The notes under the pieces: model-generated
The model's database searches: none
What the model was told of the DNA's origin: nothing
Seen by the model: the letters and a program-made list of their open reading frames with translations, nothing else
Program-made: the position numbers and the translations under genes
Origin: Arthrobacter crystallopoietes
GTDB lineage: Bacteria > Actinomycetota > Actinomycetes > Actinomycetales > Micrococcaceae
Length of the DNA: 64,000 nucleotides
Assembly (NCBI RefSeq): GCF_002849715.1
Contig: NZ_CP018863.1
Location: 558,001 to 622,000, forward strand
Direction of reading: 5' to 3'
In this document: positions 20,694 to 31,654 of the stretch, in pieces
Position numbering within the stretch: position 1 is the first letter of the stretch
Layout: every line of letters begins with the position of its first letter

Positions 20694-22250
20694 GTGGCAC
20701 GCGGTGACGGAAAACTTTCCCATGATCTTCTCCCCGGCGAAAAGGGACCCCAGGATGCCTGTGGCGTCTTCGGAGTCTGGGCCCCAGGCGAAGAAGTAGC
20801 AAAACTGACCTACTACGGACTGTACGCTCTGCAGCACCGCGGACAAGAGTCCGCGGGTATCGCCACGAGCGACGGCAAGCGCATCAACGTCTACAAGGAC
20901 ATGGGACTGGTGTCCCAGGTCTTCGACGAGACGACGCTGAACACGCTGAACGGCCATATCGCCGTCGGCCATTGCCGCTACTCCACTACGGGCGGCTCCA
21001 CCTGGGCAAACGCGCAGCCCACCCTAGGCGCAACCGCTACGGGCACCGTGGCGCTGGCGCACAACGGCAACCTGACCAACTCAGCGGACCTCTACGACAA
21101 AGTCATCGAGAAATTCGGCAAGCCGGAGCGCGGCGAGCTGGCCCAGGGCAACACCACGGACACCGCCCTGGTGACCGCGCTGATGGCGGGCGAGCCGGGC
21201 CAAACCCTCGAAGAGCGCTCCATGGAGCTGCTGCCGAAACTGCGCGGCGCCTTCTGCTTCACCTACATGGACGAAGGAACCCTCTACGCGGCACGGGATG
21301 AGTCCGGTGTCCGCCCGCTGGTCCTCGGCCGGCTGGAACGCGGTTGGGTGGTCGCGTCCGAAACCGCTGCCCTCGACATCGTCGGTGCCTCGTTTGTACG
21401 CGAAGTCGAGCCCGGCGAGTTTATCGCCATCGACGAGAACGGCCTGCGCTCACAGCGCTTCGCGGAGAAGAAGCCCGCTGGCTGCGTCTTCGAATACGTC
21501 TACCTGGCCCGCCCGGATACCTCCATCAACGGCCGCAGCATCCACGCCGCACGCGTCGAGATGGGCCGCCGCCTGGCCAAGGAACACCCCGTTGACGCCG
21601 ACCTGGTCATTCCGACGCCGGAATCCGGCACGCCGGCGGCCATCGGCTACGCCGAGGAATCGGGCATCCCCTACGGGCAGGGCCTGGTCAAGAACGCCTA
21701 CGTCGGCCGGACCTTCATCCAGCCGAGCCAGACGATCCGCCAGCTGGGCATCCGGCTGAAGCTGAACCCGCTCCGCAGCGTGGTGCAGGGCAAGCGCCTG
21801 GTCGTCATCGACGACTCGATAGTCCGCGGAAACACCCAGCGGGCGCTGGTACGCATGCTCCGCGAAGCCGGCGCGGCAGAGGTCCACGTCCGGATCTCCT
21901 CACCGCCCATCAAATGGCCGTGCTTCTACGGCATCGACTTCGCCAGCCGGGCAGAACTGATCGCCAACGGAATCGGCGTGTCGGAAGTCCGCGCCTCACT
22001 TGGCGCCGACTCGCTGGGCTACATCTCCGAAAACGGCATGATCGAAGCCACCGAGCAGCCGCGCGAGAAGCTGTGCACTGCCTGCTTCACCGGCGAATAC
22101 CCGATCGAGCTGCCGGATGCCAGCCGCCGCGGCAAGAACCTGCTGGAACGGCCGAATGCCGACGAACAGGAGCACGGTTCCTGCGACCCGGGCCCGGACT
22201 CGGATTTGGAAAACCTCCTGACTGACGATGACAAGAAAGAGCGAGTATGA
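20694..22250 (+). CDS. purF: Amidophosphoribosyltransferase
   Basis: First committed step of purine synthesis: transfers glutamine amide nitrogen to PRPP. The 518-residue protein starts at GTG. It has a 22-residue propeptide, then the N-terminal nucleophile C23 in DACGVFG, exposed by self-cleavage in this class. The glutaminase domain contains YYGLYALQHRGQESAGI and HCRYSTTG; the phosphoribosyltransferase domain contains the PRPP loop VVIDDSIVRGNTQRAL near residue 375. Two cysteines near the C-terminal third (KLCTACFTGEYP) fit the iron-sulfur cluster of B. subtilis-type PurF. It overlaps purM by 4 bases. Confidence 0.96.
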   Translation: MARGDGKLSHDLLPGEKGPQDACGVFGVWAPGEEVAKLTYYGLYALQHRGQESAGIATSDGKRINVYKDMGLVSQVFDETTLNTLNGHIAVGHCRYSTTGGSTWANAQPTLGATATGTVALAHNGNLTNSADLYDKVIEKFGKPERGELAQGNTTDTALVTALMAGEPGQTLEERSMELLPKLRGAFCFTYMDEGTLYAARDESGVRPLVLGRLERGWVVASETAALDIVGASFVREVEPGEFIAIDENGLRSQRFAEKKPAGCVFEYVYLARPDTSINGRSIHAARVEMGRRLAKEHPVDADLVIPTPESGTPAAIGYAEESGIPYGQGLVKNAYVGRTFIQPSQTIRQLGIRLKLNPLRSVVQGKRLVVIDDSIVRGNTQRALVRMLREAGAAEVHVRISSPPIKWPCFYGIDFASRAELIANGIGVSEVRASLGADSLGYISENGMIEATEQPREKLCTACFTGEYPIELPDASRRGKNLLERPNADEQEHGSCDPGPDSDLENLLTDDDKKERV

Positions 22251-23368
22251 CCTCCCCTGACCTGGGCGCCAGCCAGATCACCTATGCCAGCGCCGGCGTT
22301 GACGTTGAAGCCGGCGACAAAGCCGTTGAGCTGATGAAGGGTGCCATCAAGGCCACCCACAACACCAACGTCATCGGCGGGGTCGGCGGGTTCGCCGGGC
22401 TCTACGATGTCTCCGCGCTGCTGAAGTACCGCAAGCCCCTGCTGGCCACTTCCACCGACGGCGTCGGCACCAAGGTCGCCATCGCGCAGGCCATGGACAT
22501 CCATGACACGATTGGCTTTGACCTGGTCGGCATGGTCGTGGACGACATCGTCGTAGTCGGCGCCGAACCGCTGTTCATGACGGACTACATCGCCTGCGGC
22601 AAGGTTGTCCCCGAGCGCATCGCCGACATCGTCCGCGGCATCGCCGCCGCCTGCGAGGTCGCAGGTACCGCCCTGGTCGGCGGCGAAACGGCCGAGCACC
22701 CCGGCCTGCTGGGTGAACACGAGTACGACGTCGCGGGCGCCGCCACCGGCGTGGTGGAAGCAGACAACCTGCTGGGACCGGACCGGGTCAAGGACGGGGA
22801 CGTGGTCATCGCCATGGCTTCCTCGGGCATCCATTCCAATGGCTATTCGCTGGTCCGCCGCGTGATCAACCACGCCGGCTGGGCCCTTGACCGCCAGGTC
22901 TCCGAACTGGGCCGCACCCTTGGCGAGGAGCTGCTTGAGCCGACCAAGGTTTACGCAGCGGACTGCCTCGATCTGGCACGGTACGAGGCGGCCGGCGTGC
23001 ACGGCTTCAGCCACGTGACCGGCGGCGGTCTCGCTGCCAATCTGGCGCGCGTGCTGCCGCAGGGCCTGATGGCCACCGTGGACCGTTCCACCTGGGAACT
23101 GCCCGCCATCTTCAAACTGGTCGCCCAGCTGGGCAATGTCCCGCAGGCAGACCTGGAACGCACCCTGAACCTCGGGGTGGGCATGGTTGCCATCGTGGAC
23201 CCTGCCGGCGCCGATGCCGCACTCGCACGGCTGAACGAGCGCGGCATGACCGCGTGGGCCATGGGTACCGTGGGTGCTGTTGACGGCTCGCTGTCCGGGC
23301 CGGACTTCGTCCAGGGTGCCAAGGGCGTCGACGGCGGAGCCGTGCACCTCGTCGGCAACTACGCATAG
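22247..23368 (+). CDS. purM: AIR synthetase (phosphoribosylformylglycinamidine cyclo-ligase)
   Basis: Fifth purine step: closes the imidazole ring of FGAM to give AIR. The 373-residue length is normal. Motifs are ITYASAGVDVEAGDKAV at the N-terminus, STDGVGTK near 80, GFDLVGMVVDDIVVVGAEPLFMTDYIA near 95-120, GGETAEHPG near 147 and HVTGGGLAANL near 260. The ATG overlaps the purF TGA (ATGA), ensuring coupled synthesis. Confidence 0.96.
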   Translation: MTSPDLGASQITYASAGVDVEAGDKAVELMKGAIKATHNTNVIGGVGGFAGLYDVSALLKYRKPLLATSTDGVGTKVAIAQAMDIHDTIGFDLVGMVVDDIVVVGAEPLFMTDYIACGKVVPERIADIVRGIAAACEVAGTALVGGETAEHPGLLGEHEYDVAGAATGVVEADNLLGPDRVKDGDVVIAMASSGIHSNGYSLVRRVINHAGWALDRQVSELGRTLGEELLEPTKVYAADCLDLARYEAAGVHGFSHVTGGGLAANLARVLPQGLMATVDRSTWELPAIFKLVAQLGNVPQADLERTLNLGVGMVAIVDPAGADAALARLNERGMTAWAMGTVGAVDGSLSGPDFVQGAKGVDGGAVHLVGNYA

Positions 23369-23389
23369 CCTCACCTGCGTCCCGGGTGC

Positions 23390-23395
23390 CAGACT
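23390..23395 (+). promoter_or_regulatory. -10 box for the 2H phosphoesterase gene
   Basis: CAGACT, 6 bases before the ATG, no Shine-Dalgarno. First base departs from TANNNT. Confidence 0.35.
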
Positions 23396-23401
23396 GGGCA
23401 C

Positions 23402-23905
23402 ATGGGAGCATTCGTCGTCGTTGTTTTTGTGCAACCGGTTGCTGCCGGTCTCACGTTCGAGCGTTCGCGATGGCCGCTGCATATAACCTTGGCGCGCTTT
23501 GACGCGAAAGAAAACGCCGACGTCGTCATGGGCCGCCTCGGTCCGGCGCTGACCCCTCACCTGGGCTTCCGGGTGCGGATCGGCGGGGACGACTATTTCG
23601 GCCGCAACGGGACTGTGCACGTCTCGCTGGTGGAACCGGAAACCCGGCTCCAGCGCCTACATGAGGAATGTCTTGCTGCCGTTGGTTCCGATGCGCATCT
23701 GATGAGCCCGCACCACACCGGCAAACATTTCCGGCCGCATGTCAGCCATACCGTGGGCCGGCTTCAGCCCGGCGACGAGGTTGCGGTGCGGCAGGCGGCA
23801 TTGGTGGACATGCGCCCGGACTCGGACAGCCGGTTCCGCCGGGTCCTCGGAGTTTGGGATAGTGACGCGGAGGCCGGCACAAACCCGCCCTTAAACGCCT
23901 CTTAG
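23402..23905 (+). CDS. 2H phosphoesterase / 2'-5' RNA ligase-like protein
   Basis: A 167-residue member of the 2H phosphoesterase superfamily, with the two catalytic H-x-T/S motifs HIT (WPLHITLARF, about residue 30) and HVS (FRPHVSHTV, about 113). Superfamily members act on cyclic phosphates of RNA or nucleotides; the substrate here is unknown. It follows purM by 33 bases but has its own leaderless-type -10 box. A perfect hairpin overlaps its stop codon. Confidence 0.85.
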   Translation: MGAFVVVVFVQPVAAGLTFERSRWPLHITLARFDAKENADVVMGRLGPALTPHLGFRVRIGGDDYFGRNGTVHVSLVEPETRLQRLHEECLAAVGSDAHLMSPHHTGKHFRPHVSHTVGRLQPGDEVAVRQAALVDMRPDSDSRFRRVLGVWDSDAEAGTNPPLNAS

Positions 23906-23932
23906 CGGCGTGCCTTGGCACGCCGCTAAGAG
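23899..23932. terminator. Hairpin between the 2H phosphoesterase and DUF3073 genes
   Basis: A perfect 16-bp inverted repeat (23899-23914 and 23917-23932) lying across the stop codon. Its symmetry lets it serve both convergent genes, though neither side has a long T-run. Confidence 0.75.
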
Positions 23933-23976
23933 ATGAGATTCAATACTGAAAGTGCCGGCAACTGGCCCGGCGACGC

Positions 23977-24204
23977 TCAGCCGATGCGGCGAGTTTCCTC
24001 GTCCTCATCGTCGAATTGATCTGCGTATTTGTCCTCATACGCCGAATAGTCCGGCTCAGCCGGTTCCTCCGGATACCGGCTGGAGGCACTACTCTTAGAC
24101 GCTGCGAGCTCGCGCTGCAGCGCCGTGTAGTCAGTGTTCGGGGTGAAATACTTCATCTCCCGAGCCTGCTTGGTTGCTTTTGCCTTTTGACGGCCGCGCC
24201 CCAT
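23977..24204 (-). CDS. DUF3073 family protein
   Basis: A 75-residue hydrophilic protein with the family opening MGRGRQKAKATKQAREMKY and a short TDYxALQREL motif, ending in an acidic tail. DUF3073 proteins are almost universal in actinobacteria and commonly sit beside purM, as here, but have no established function. The basic head and acidic tail suggest nucleic-acid or ribosome contact, which is inference only. AAAGGGGG lies 7 bases before the ATG. Confidence 0.92.
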   Translation of the reverse strand: MGRGRQKAKATKQAREMKYFTPNTDYTALQRELAASKSSASSRYPEEPAEPDYSAYEDKYADQFDDEDEETRRIG

Positions 24205-24412
24205 GGCGTGACCCCCTTTATCGCCTCGATCCGGAGGTGGTCGCTCGGGCGACGAGCGAGGCCCCGGAATGTTTGATCAATTCTGTCGTATATCTAGGGT
24301 ACATGCTTTCTTCGGGTCCCGTTGCCGCAGCACAGGCACCGAAGTTCGCAAAATCCGGCCCGTCACAGCCCGGTCGGGTCGCGATAACCTGCATTGGCGC
24401 CTGATAGTTGGC

Positions 24413-24418
24413 TAAAGT
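24413..24418 (+). promoter_or_regulatory. Possible -10 box upstream of the septum-formation-like gene
   Basis: TAAAGT, about 60 bases before the ATG. No convincing -35 is visible. The rest of the 24205-24477 gap shows only a second possible promoter (TTGATC-N16-TAGGGT, 24273-24300). Confidence 0.25.
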
Positions 24419-24477
24419 CGGGAGTAACGGACATTTCCGCAGAGCGCGCGGCAGGTATCAGGAAGGCAAGTTTCCCC

Positions 24478-25710
24478 ATGAGCGAACAAGGCAAAAAGCC
24501 AGACGACGCCGCCCCGGCGGCCGAACCGGAGGCTGATGCCGCGCCCGTCGCGGAGCCGGAGCTGGAGACGAACCCCGAAGAGCTGAAGTTCCCGGAGCCC
24601 ACGCTCGACCATGCCCAGATCGGCGATGATGCCGCGCAGGAAGCCGAACTTGATGCCGTTGCCGCCGAAACGGAAGCTGCTGCCCAGGAAGCCGCAGCGG
24701 TCGGTCAGCAACTCGGTCGCGGCCAAAGCACGGATGTTCCGGCGACAGCGGCAGGCACCGCACCTGCCGGCGCGGCGGCCGGCGATACAGCGGCCGCGTC
24801 CGGCGGCGAAACTAACGCGGGCCTGAGCCTGGAAGCGGCCTCGCCCCAGCCGCAATGGGCCCCGGAGGCCACCGATGACAAACAATGGGACCGGATCTTC
24901 GACGCGGTCCAGGTTTCCGCCGCGGCACAGCATCCAGAAGGCGGCGCCCCTGCCTCCGAGGAAAGAGCCGCCGACGCCGGCTCACCTGTCCCGGCAGAAG
25001 GCAACGCCGAGCCGCAGCCCCGCGCAGCCACTCCCCCGCCCACGGAGAATCCCGGCGCCGTACCGCCGTCGCAATGGACTCCTGCTCTGGGAAATTCCGA
25101 CGGCGAGACTCCGCAGAACACGTGGTATTCGGTCGGTCAGCCGCCCTCCGGAAAGAAGCCGGCAGCAGCCGCCGGTCCCGCCGACAGGCCACGAGGCAAA
25201 GCTCTGCTGTTCATCGGCCTCGGCATTGTCGCCGCCATCGTGATTATCGTGGTGATCATCATCAGCCTGCTCAACAGGGGCGGCGAACCAACGAGTACCG
25301 CCACAAGCTCGTCGCCGGCCGCTGCGAAGGAGTCGCCAGGCGCGGACGGGATCATCGCCGAGGACGTTTCGCCGTTCGACTTCGAAGAGGGCCAGTGCTT
25401 CATCGACTTCGAAGCGGCCACGCAGAATGCGACCGTCGTCAGCTGCGAAACCCCGCACGCTGCGCAGCTCGTCGGCACGTACTTCTACGAGGAAGCCGAC
25501 GAGTTCCCGGGCAAGGACGAACTCAATGTTCAGGCCGAGGAATTCTGTTCAGCAATCGAACTGAATGACAATGCGGACGAGTACCAGAACCTGCGCAATT
25601 CGTACGGTATGCCGTCGGAAGGCACCTGGCAGGAAGGCGACCGCCGCATCGACTGCTTTGTCATCTCTGACGAAGGAAACAACATCTCGGCGTCGCTCAT
25701 CGGCGAATAA
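24478..25710 (+). CDS. Septum-formation-family membrane protein with acidic Ala/Pro-rich N-terminus
   Basis: A 410-residue protein. Residues 1-235 are low-complexity and rich in Ala, Pro, Glu. One membrane helix lies at about 241-263. The C-terminal 120 residues form an extracellular domain starting FDFEEGQCFIDF, with cysteines in CFID, VSCETPHAAQ, EFCSA and DCFV. The cysteine pattern and the CETPHAAQLVG motif match the Septum_form domain of actinobacteria; a direct role in septation is not proven. The ATG is preceded by GGAAGG at longish spacing. A perfect bidirectional terminator follows. Confidence 0.78.
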   Translation: MSEQGKKPDDAAPAAEPEADAAPVAEPELETNPEELKFPEPTLDHAQIGDDAAQEAELDAVAAETEAAAQEAAAVGQQLGRGQSTDVPATAAGTAPAGAAAGDTAAASGGETNAGLSLEAASPQPQWAPEATDDKQWDRIFDAVQVSAAAQHPEGGAPASEERAADAGSPVPAEGNAEPQPRAATPPPTENPGAVPPSQWTPALGNSDGETPQNTWYSVGQPPSGKKPAAAAGPADRPRGKALLFIGLGIVAAIVIIVVIIISLLNRGGEPTSTATSSSPAAAKESPGADGIIAEDVSPFDFEEGQCFIDFEAATQNATVVSCETPHAAQLVGTYFYEEADEFPGKDELNVQAEEFCSAIELNDNADEYQNLRNSYGMPSEGTWQEGDRRIDCFVISDEGNNISASLIGE

Positions 25711-25740
25711 CCTCTTCGGCGCCGAAGACAACCAGCATAG

Positions 25741-25784
25741 AAGCAGGAGAGCCTGCCCCATGACCGGGGCAGGCTCTCCTGCTT
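25741..25784. terminator. Bidirectional terminator between the septum-like gene and clpB
   Basis: A perfect 19-bp inverted repeat (25741-25759 and 25766-25784) with a 6-base loop, between two convergent genes. Confidence 0.88.
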
Positions 25785-25799
25785 TACGCAGGGGCGGTG

Positions 25800-28403
<2,604 letters not shown>

Positions 28404-28449
28404 GAGCTCCCTTCCTTAGGCTGTTAGTGCATAGCCTCAACGCAACTAA

Positions 28450-28470
28450 GTTGAGTGTAATACGCTCAAC
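28450..28470. promoter_or_regulatory. HAIR operator (HspR site) upstream of clpB
   Basis: GTTGAGT-N7-GCTCAAC, matching the HAIR consensus CTTGAGT-N7-ACTCAAG in TTGAG/CTCAA cores and exact 7-base spacing. A further CTCAAC half-site lies at 28436-28441, giving three alternating half-sites. Confidence 0.85.
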
Positions 28471-28588
28471 TTTGAAAGTAAAGTTATCCACAGCCCTCCG
28501 GGGTTCCGGCCCTTCTATCGTGGCACCGGAAAACAGGTACGTGAAGGGAACCTCTTGGATTGCTAGGACGGCACCCTGAGCACGGGGC

Positions 28589-28594
28589 TACGCT
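28589..28594 (+). promoter_or_regulatory. -10 box for the GNAT gene and its upstream mini-ORF
   Basis: TACGCT, 6 bases before an ATG at 28601 that opens a 19-codon frame different from the GNAT frame. Confidence 0.45.
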
Positions 28595-28600
28595 GGTGGC

Positions 28601-28660
28601 ATGGCAAGAATTTCGGCAAGGCCGCGGCAGGCAGGCGATGGAAACGACCCTGCAGACTGA
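28601..28660 (+). CDS. Possible leaderless upstream ORF overlapping the GNAT start
   Basis: A 19-codon frame (MARISARPRQ...) that begins where a leaderless mRNA from the TACGCT box would start. It runs through the GNAT ATG at 28638 and stops 22 bases beyond it, in another frame. It may control GNAT translation by coupling or occlusion. It could equally be fortuitous, or the relic of a frameshift at the GNAT 5' end. Confidence 0.3.
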   Translation: MARISARPRQAGDGNDPAD

Positions 28661-29165
28661 GCGCCTGATCCTCAACCGGCCGCGGGGCGAGGACGTGGAC
28701 GCCATGTTCCGGATCCTCTCCGACCGGCGGACTACCCGGCACAATCCTGGCGACACGCTGGGCTGGCGCGAGGAAGCGGAAGGATTGTTCGCGCATTGGG
28801 AGGACCAGTGGGACCGCCACGGCGTGGGGTACTTCGCCGTCCGGTTGCCTGAACGCACCGATCCGATCGGTTTCGCCGGCGTCAAGCATGTACTGCTCGA
28901 CGACCGTCCCGTCCTCGATCTGTACTACCGGCTGGAATACCGGTCCTGGGGAAAAGGCTACGGGACGGAAGCAGTCCGCGCCGTCGTCGTGCATGTGAAC
29001 GAACTGTTGGAACTGCCGCCCATCATGGCCCGAGTCAAGCCCCGCAATGTCGCCTCAGCAAAAATTGTTGCGGGTTTGGGTTTCATACGGGCACCCGGCC
29101 TGGACTTGTCCGCCGATGACGAGCATGAAGACGTCTATGTGCTGAACTGGGACAGACAGCTCTGA
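28638..29165 (+). CDS. GNAT-family N-acetyltransferase (RimJ/RimL type)
   Basis: A 175-residue acetyltransferase of the Acetyltransf_3 type that moves an acetyl group from acetyl-CoA to an amine. It opens with TERLILNRPRGEDVDAMF, typical of the subgroup. The CoA-binding loop is the segment RSWGKGYGTEAVRAVV near residue 105, and KPRNVASAKIVAGLGF near 140 completes the fold. The substrate is unknown. The ATG chosen starts at the first conserved strand and has only a weak ribosome binding site. A 19-codon frame overlaps it. It is divergent from clpB. Confidence 0.88.
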   Translation: METTLQTERLILNRPRGEDVDAMFRILSDRRTTRHNPGDTLGWREEAEGLFAHWEDQWDRHGVGYFAVRLPERTDPIGFAGVKHVLLDDRPVLDLYYRLEYRSWGKGYGTEAVRAVVVHVNELLELPPIMARVKPRNVASAKIVAGLGFIRAPGLDLSADDEHEDVYVLNWDRQL

Positions 29166-29180
29166 CCGACAAAGGAAATC

Positions 29181-29783
29181 ATGCGCATCATTGAATTCGC
29201 GTCGTTAAAAGTGCAGCCCTGGCGCAATGGCGGCGGCGTTACACGTGAGATTGCGCTGGGCGGCACGGCAACGGAACCGGCGTGGCGGCTGAGTATCGCC
29301 GACGTCACGGCGGCCGGTGCCTTCTCCGCTTTCCCCGGGATGGAGCGCACGTTCACCGTGATCGAGGGGGACGTTGTTGAACTGACGGTCGATGGCATTG
29401 CGCGTCGGCTGGAGCGATTCCGCCCCTTTAGATTCGACGGCGGCAGCACTACCTCATGTGCGCTTCCCACCGGTGACTGCCGTGCCCTGAACGTCATGAC
29501 CCGCCGGGATTCCTTCGGGGCCGGCGTCCTCATTGCAGAGCTATCCAAGAAGCAGCCCCTGCCCCTCCAGCCGGACCAGTTCCTGGTGCTGTTGCAGGGA
29601 CAGGCACAGGTCCTGGATGGGACGGTTACGCGGACCTTGGCGCCATTCGACACCGTCGCCGGCAGCAGTCTGGAGGATGAGACAGCCGCGGCGGTACCGG
29701 GCGAACCGCAAGACAATGTTCCGTCCCCGCCCGAAATCAGTGGCCGAGGCTTCGCCGCCCTGGTGTCGGTCTTCGCCCTGTAG
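29181..29783 (+). CDS. HutD/Ves family protein
   Basis: A 200-residue cupin-like protein with the family signature VQPWRNGGGVTREIA near residue 12, WRLSIADVTAAGAFSAFPG near 35 and LNVMTRRD near 110. HutD is linked to histidine utilisation in pseudomonads, but no hut gene lies nearby here, and Ves members have no firm role. AAAGGA precedes the ATG. It follows the GNAT gene by 15 bases, so they are likely one transcript, and converges on the YceI gene. Confidence 0.87.
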   Translation: MRIIEFASLKVQPWRNGGGVTREIALGGTATEPAWRLSIADVTAAGAFSAFPGMERTFTVIEGDVVELTVDGIARRLERFRPFRFDGGSTTSCALPTGDCRALNVMTRRDSFGAGVLIAELSKKQPLPLQPDQFLVLLQGQAQVLDGTVTRTLAPFDTVAGSSLEDETAAAVPGEPQDNVPSPPEISGRGFAALVSVFAL

Positions 29784-29797
29784 CGTGGCCAGGCGGC

Positions 29798-30370
29798 CTA
29801 TCCGCCGCCGTCGGAATTGTTTTCGACCTTTACCGCGGAGACCTCGAATTCAAGCACAATCCGGTCGGACACGAGTACCCCGCCGGAGTCCATGGCGGTG
29901 TTCCATTTAACGCCGAAATCCTGGCGGTTGATCCGGCGCGTTCCTTCGAAACCGGCGCGCAGTTGTCCGCCCGGATCCCGTTCGACACCGACGAACTCGA
30001 TGGGAATGGAAATCTGCTTGGTGATGCCGCGGATGGTGAGGTCCCCGTTGACGATGAAATTGCGATCGTCCACCTGGTCGATCTGTGTGCTGGCGAAGGT
30101 GATTTCGGGGTAATTCGGTGCATCGAAAAAGTCGTTGGTCCGCAGGTGTCCGTCCCGCTGTTCACTGCGCGTATCAATGCTGGCTACTTTGATGGTGAGC
30201 TGGACTGACGAATTGGACGGATTCTCCACATCCGCATGGATGACCCCGTCAAACTCGTTGAACGCACCCCGTACTTTGGTGACCATAGCGTGCCGGGTGG
30301 AAAATCCGATGCGGGTATGGGCCGGATCAAAGCGCCAGTCTCCGGACATGTCGGCCGTGAGCTCAGACAT
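29798..30370 (-). CDS. YceI family protein
   Basis: A 190-residue lipocalin-fold protein that in relatives binds polyisoprenoid or similar lipids. Motifs are WRFDPAHTRIGFSTRHAMVTKVRGAF at the N-terminus, SIDTRSEQRDGHLRTNDFFD near 70 and DLTIRGITK near 120. The start was chosen at the ATG with GGAGG 6 bases upstream. The longer frame adds 51 residues with no support. There is no clear signal peptide from this start, so it is probably cytoplasmic. Confidence 0.92.
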   Translation of the reverse strand: MSELTADMSGDWRFDPAHTRIGFSTRHAMVTKVRGAFNEFDGVIHADVENPSNSSVQLTIKVASIDTRSEQRDGHLRTNDFFDAPNYPEITFASTQIDQVDDRNFIVNGDLTIRGITKQISIPIEFVGVERDPGGQLRAGFEGTRRINRQDFGVKWNTAMDSGGVLVSDRIVLEFEVSAVKVENNSDGGG

Positions 30371-30599
30371 TGCTGCCTCCTGAATATAGGGCACAGGCAC
30401 TGCCTCCCCAGGCAGATGGACGTGTCCGGCCCATGAGTAAATAGCCTCAGCGGCTATGCAGGTAATTCCAGCACATCCGCAGGCAGATTGCACCTGTTTT
30501 CCACGATGAATGATGCTGGTCATGTCGCTGTTCCTGCATCCCCTGCAATGGCTCGCAAGATCGCGCTGACGGGGCTATCTTAGTAACCTCCAGCTCAAA

Positions 30600-30605
30600 T
30601 AGACT
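30600..30605 (+). promoter_or_regulatory. -10 box for the PPOX-family gene
   Basis: TAGACT, 6 bases before the ATG at 30612. A GTG immediately follows the box but is too close to the likely transcription start. Confidence 0.5.
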
Positions 30606-30611
30606 GTGGTT

Positions 30612-31082
30612 ATGACGGCACTAGAGGCATCCCACAGCATCGAGAACCTTTCGTCCAGCGAGTGCTGGGAAATGTTCCGCAGCACCGATTTCGGCCGGCT
30701 CGCAGTAGTTGTGGAAGGGCATCCGGAGATTTTTCCGATCAACTACGTTGTCGATCATGGCTCCCTGGTATTCCGCACCGCGCCGGGCACGAAGCTGGAT
30801 GGCGCACTGTCCGGAGTAAACGTCGCCTTTGAGACGGATGGCTACAACCCGGCGACCAATATGGCTTGGAGCGTGATCCTCAAGGGACCCGCTGAGCGCC
30901 TGAGCAGCATCGAAGATGTCCTGGCCTCGTCCATGCTGCCGCTGTTTCCTTGGCAGGGCGGCGAGAAGAACAACTTTATCCGGGTTGTCCCCTCCGACAT
31001 CACCGGTCGGCGCTTCCGCGTGCAGTCCGTGGCACGTCGCAATTCCGGGCTTAGCGATGCACGCCGGCTCAACGTCGAATAG
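30612..31082 (+). CDS. Pyridoxamine 5'-phosphate oxidase-like flavin-binding protein
   Basis: A 156-residue split-barrel protein. The core FGRLAVVVEGHPEIFPINYVVDHGSLVFRTA (about 28-60) is typical of small FMN- or F420-binding PPOX-family proteins. A region near 85, NMAWSVILKGPAERL, completes the barrel. Its reaction is unknown; relatives act as oxidoreductases or flavin/haem binders. The ATG was preferred over an in-frame GTG 6 bases earlier because the -10 box predicts a leaderless start there. Confidence 0.85.
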   Translation: MTALEASHSIENLSSSECWEMFRSTDFGRLAVVVEGHPEIFPINYVVDHGSLVFRTAPGTKLDGALSGVNVAFETDGYNPATNMAWSVILKGPAERLSSIEDVLASSMLPLFPWQGGEKNNFIRVVPSDITGRRFRVQSVARRNSGLSDARRLNVE

Positions 31083-31087
31083 TCGCT

Positions 31088-31537
31088 CTAGCGCCCGTAC
31101 CCCTGGTACTGCCTGTCGTAACCGATGACCGGGTACTGCTTGTCATAGCCGATGAACGGACGGTCCGTGGGCACGATTTCCTTGCCCAGCGGGGTCAGGG
31201 ATACCGGAATCATCTTCAGGTTGGCGATCGCCATAGGGATACCGATGATCGTCACCGCCTGCGCGATAGCGGTTGCCACGTGCCCGATGGCGATCCAGAT
31301 CCCGGCCACCAGGATCCAGATGATGTTGCCTAGCGTCGACATGACATAAGTGCGGCCGCCTTTGTCGACCACCTTTCTGCCGAACGGCCACAGCGCGTAC
31401 CCCGCAATGCGGAAGGACGCGATGCCGAAGGGAATGGTGATGATCAGCGCGCAGCAGATGATGCCGGCCAGGAAATACCCCGCAGCCAGCCAGATGCCGC
31501 CCAGCAGCAGCCAGATGATATTCAGTATTGCCCTCAT
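31088..31537 (-). CDS. YccF domain membrane protein
   Basis: A 149-residue inner-membrane protein with two copies of the YccF motif. The first begins LNIIWLLLGGIWLAAGY, the second LGNIIWILVAGIWIAIGH, each followed by an ITIPFG/ITIIGIP-like strand, giving about four membrane segments. The ATG starting MRAILNIIW is the family start; two ATGs lie further upstream in frame. The C-terminus carries a short tandem IGYDxQYP/IGYDRQYQ repeat of unknown use. Function unknown. Confidence 0.88.
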   Translation of the reverse strand: MRAILNIIWLLLGGIWLAAGYFLAGIICCALIITIPFGIASFRIAGYALWPFGRKVVDKGGRTYVMSTLGNIIWILVAGIWIAIGHVATAIAQAVTIIGIPMAIANLKMIPVSLTPLGKEIVPTDRPFIGYDKQYPVIGYDRQYQGYGR

Positions 31538-31581
31538 ACCACCCATTCTGGCGGCTGCAGCCAATATGCGCCATCAGGTAA

Positions 31582-31619
31582 GGCCCTGACCAGCCCCTCA
31601 TTCGGGGTTGGTCAGGGCC
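31582..31619. terminator. Hairpin between YccF and helicase genes
   Basis: A 16-bp stem with one G-U pair (31582-31597 and 31604-31619), downstream of the helicase stop on the minus strand and upstream of yccF. Confidence 0.7.
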
Positions 31620-31654
31620 TTGGCTGGCGCGCTGGTTGAGCGCCGCTGAAGGAT

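Noticed and set aside
22019..23620. 533-codon minus-strand frame opposite purF/purM
   Set aside because: Antisense shadow of two well-supported purine genes; no motif and no ribosome site.
28484..28492. TTATCCACA, a perfect DnaA box, upstream of the GNAT gene
   Set aside because: Only a single copy with no AT-rich region or dnaA/dnaN/gyrB neighbours, so not evidence of an origin.
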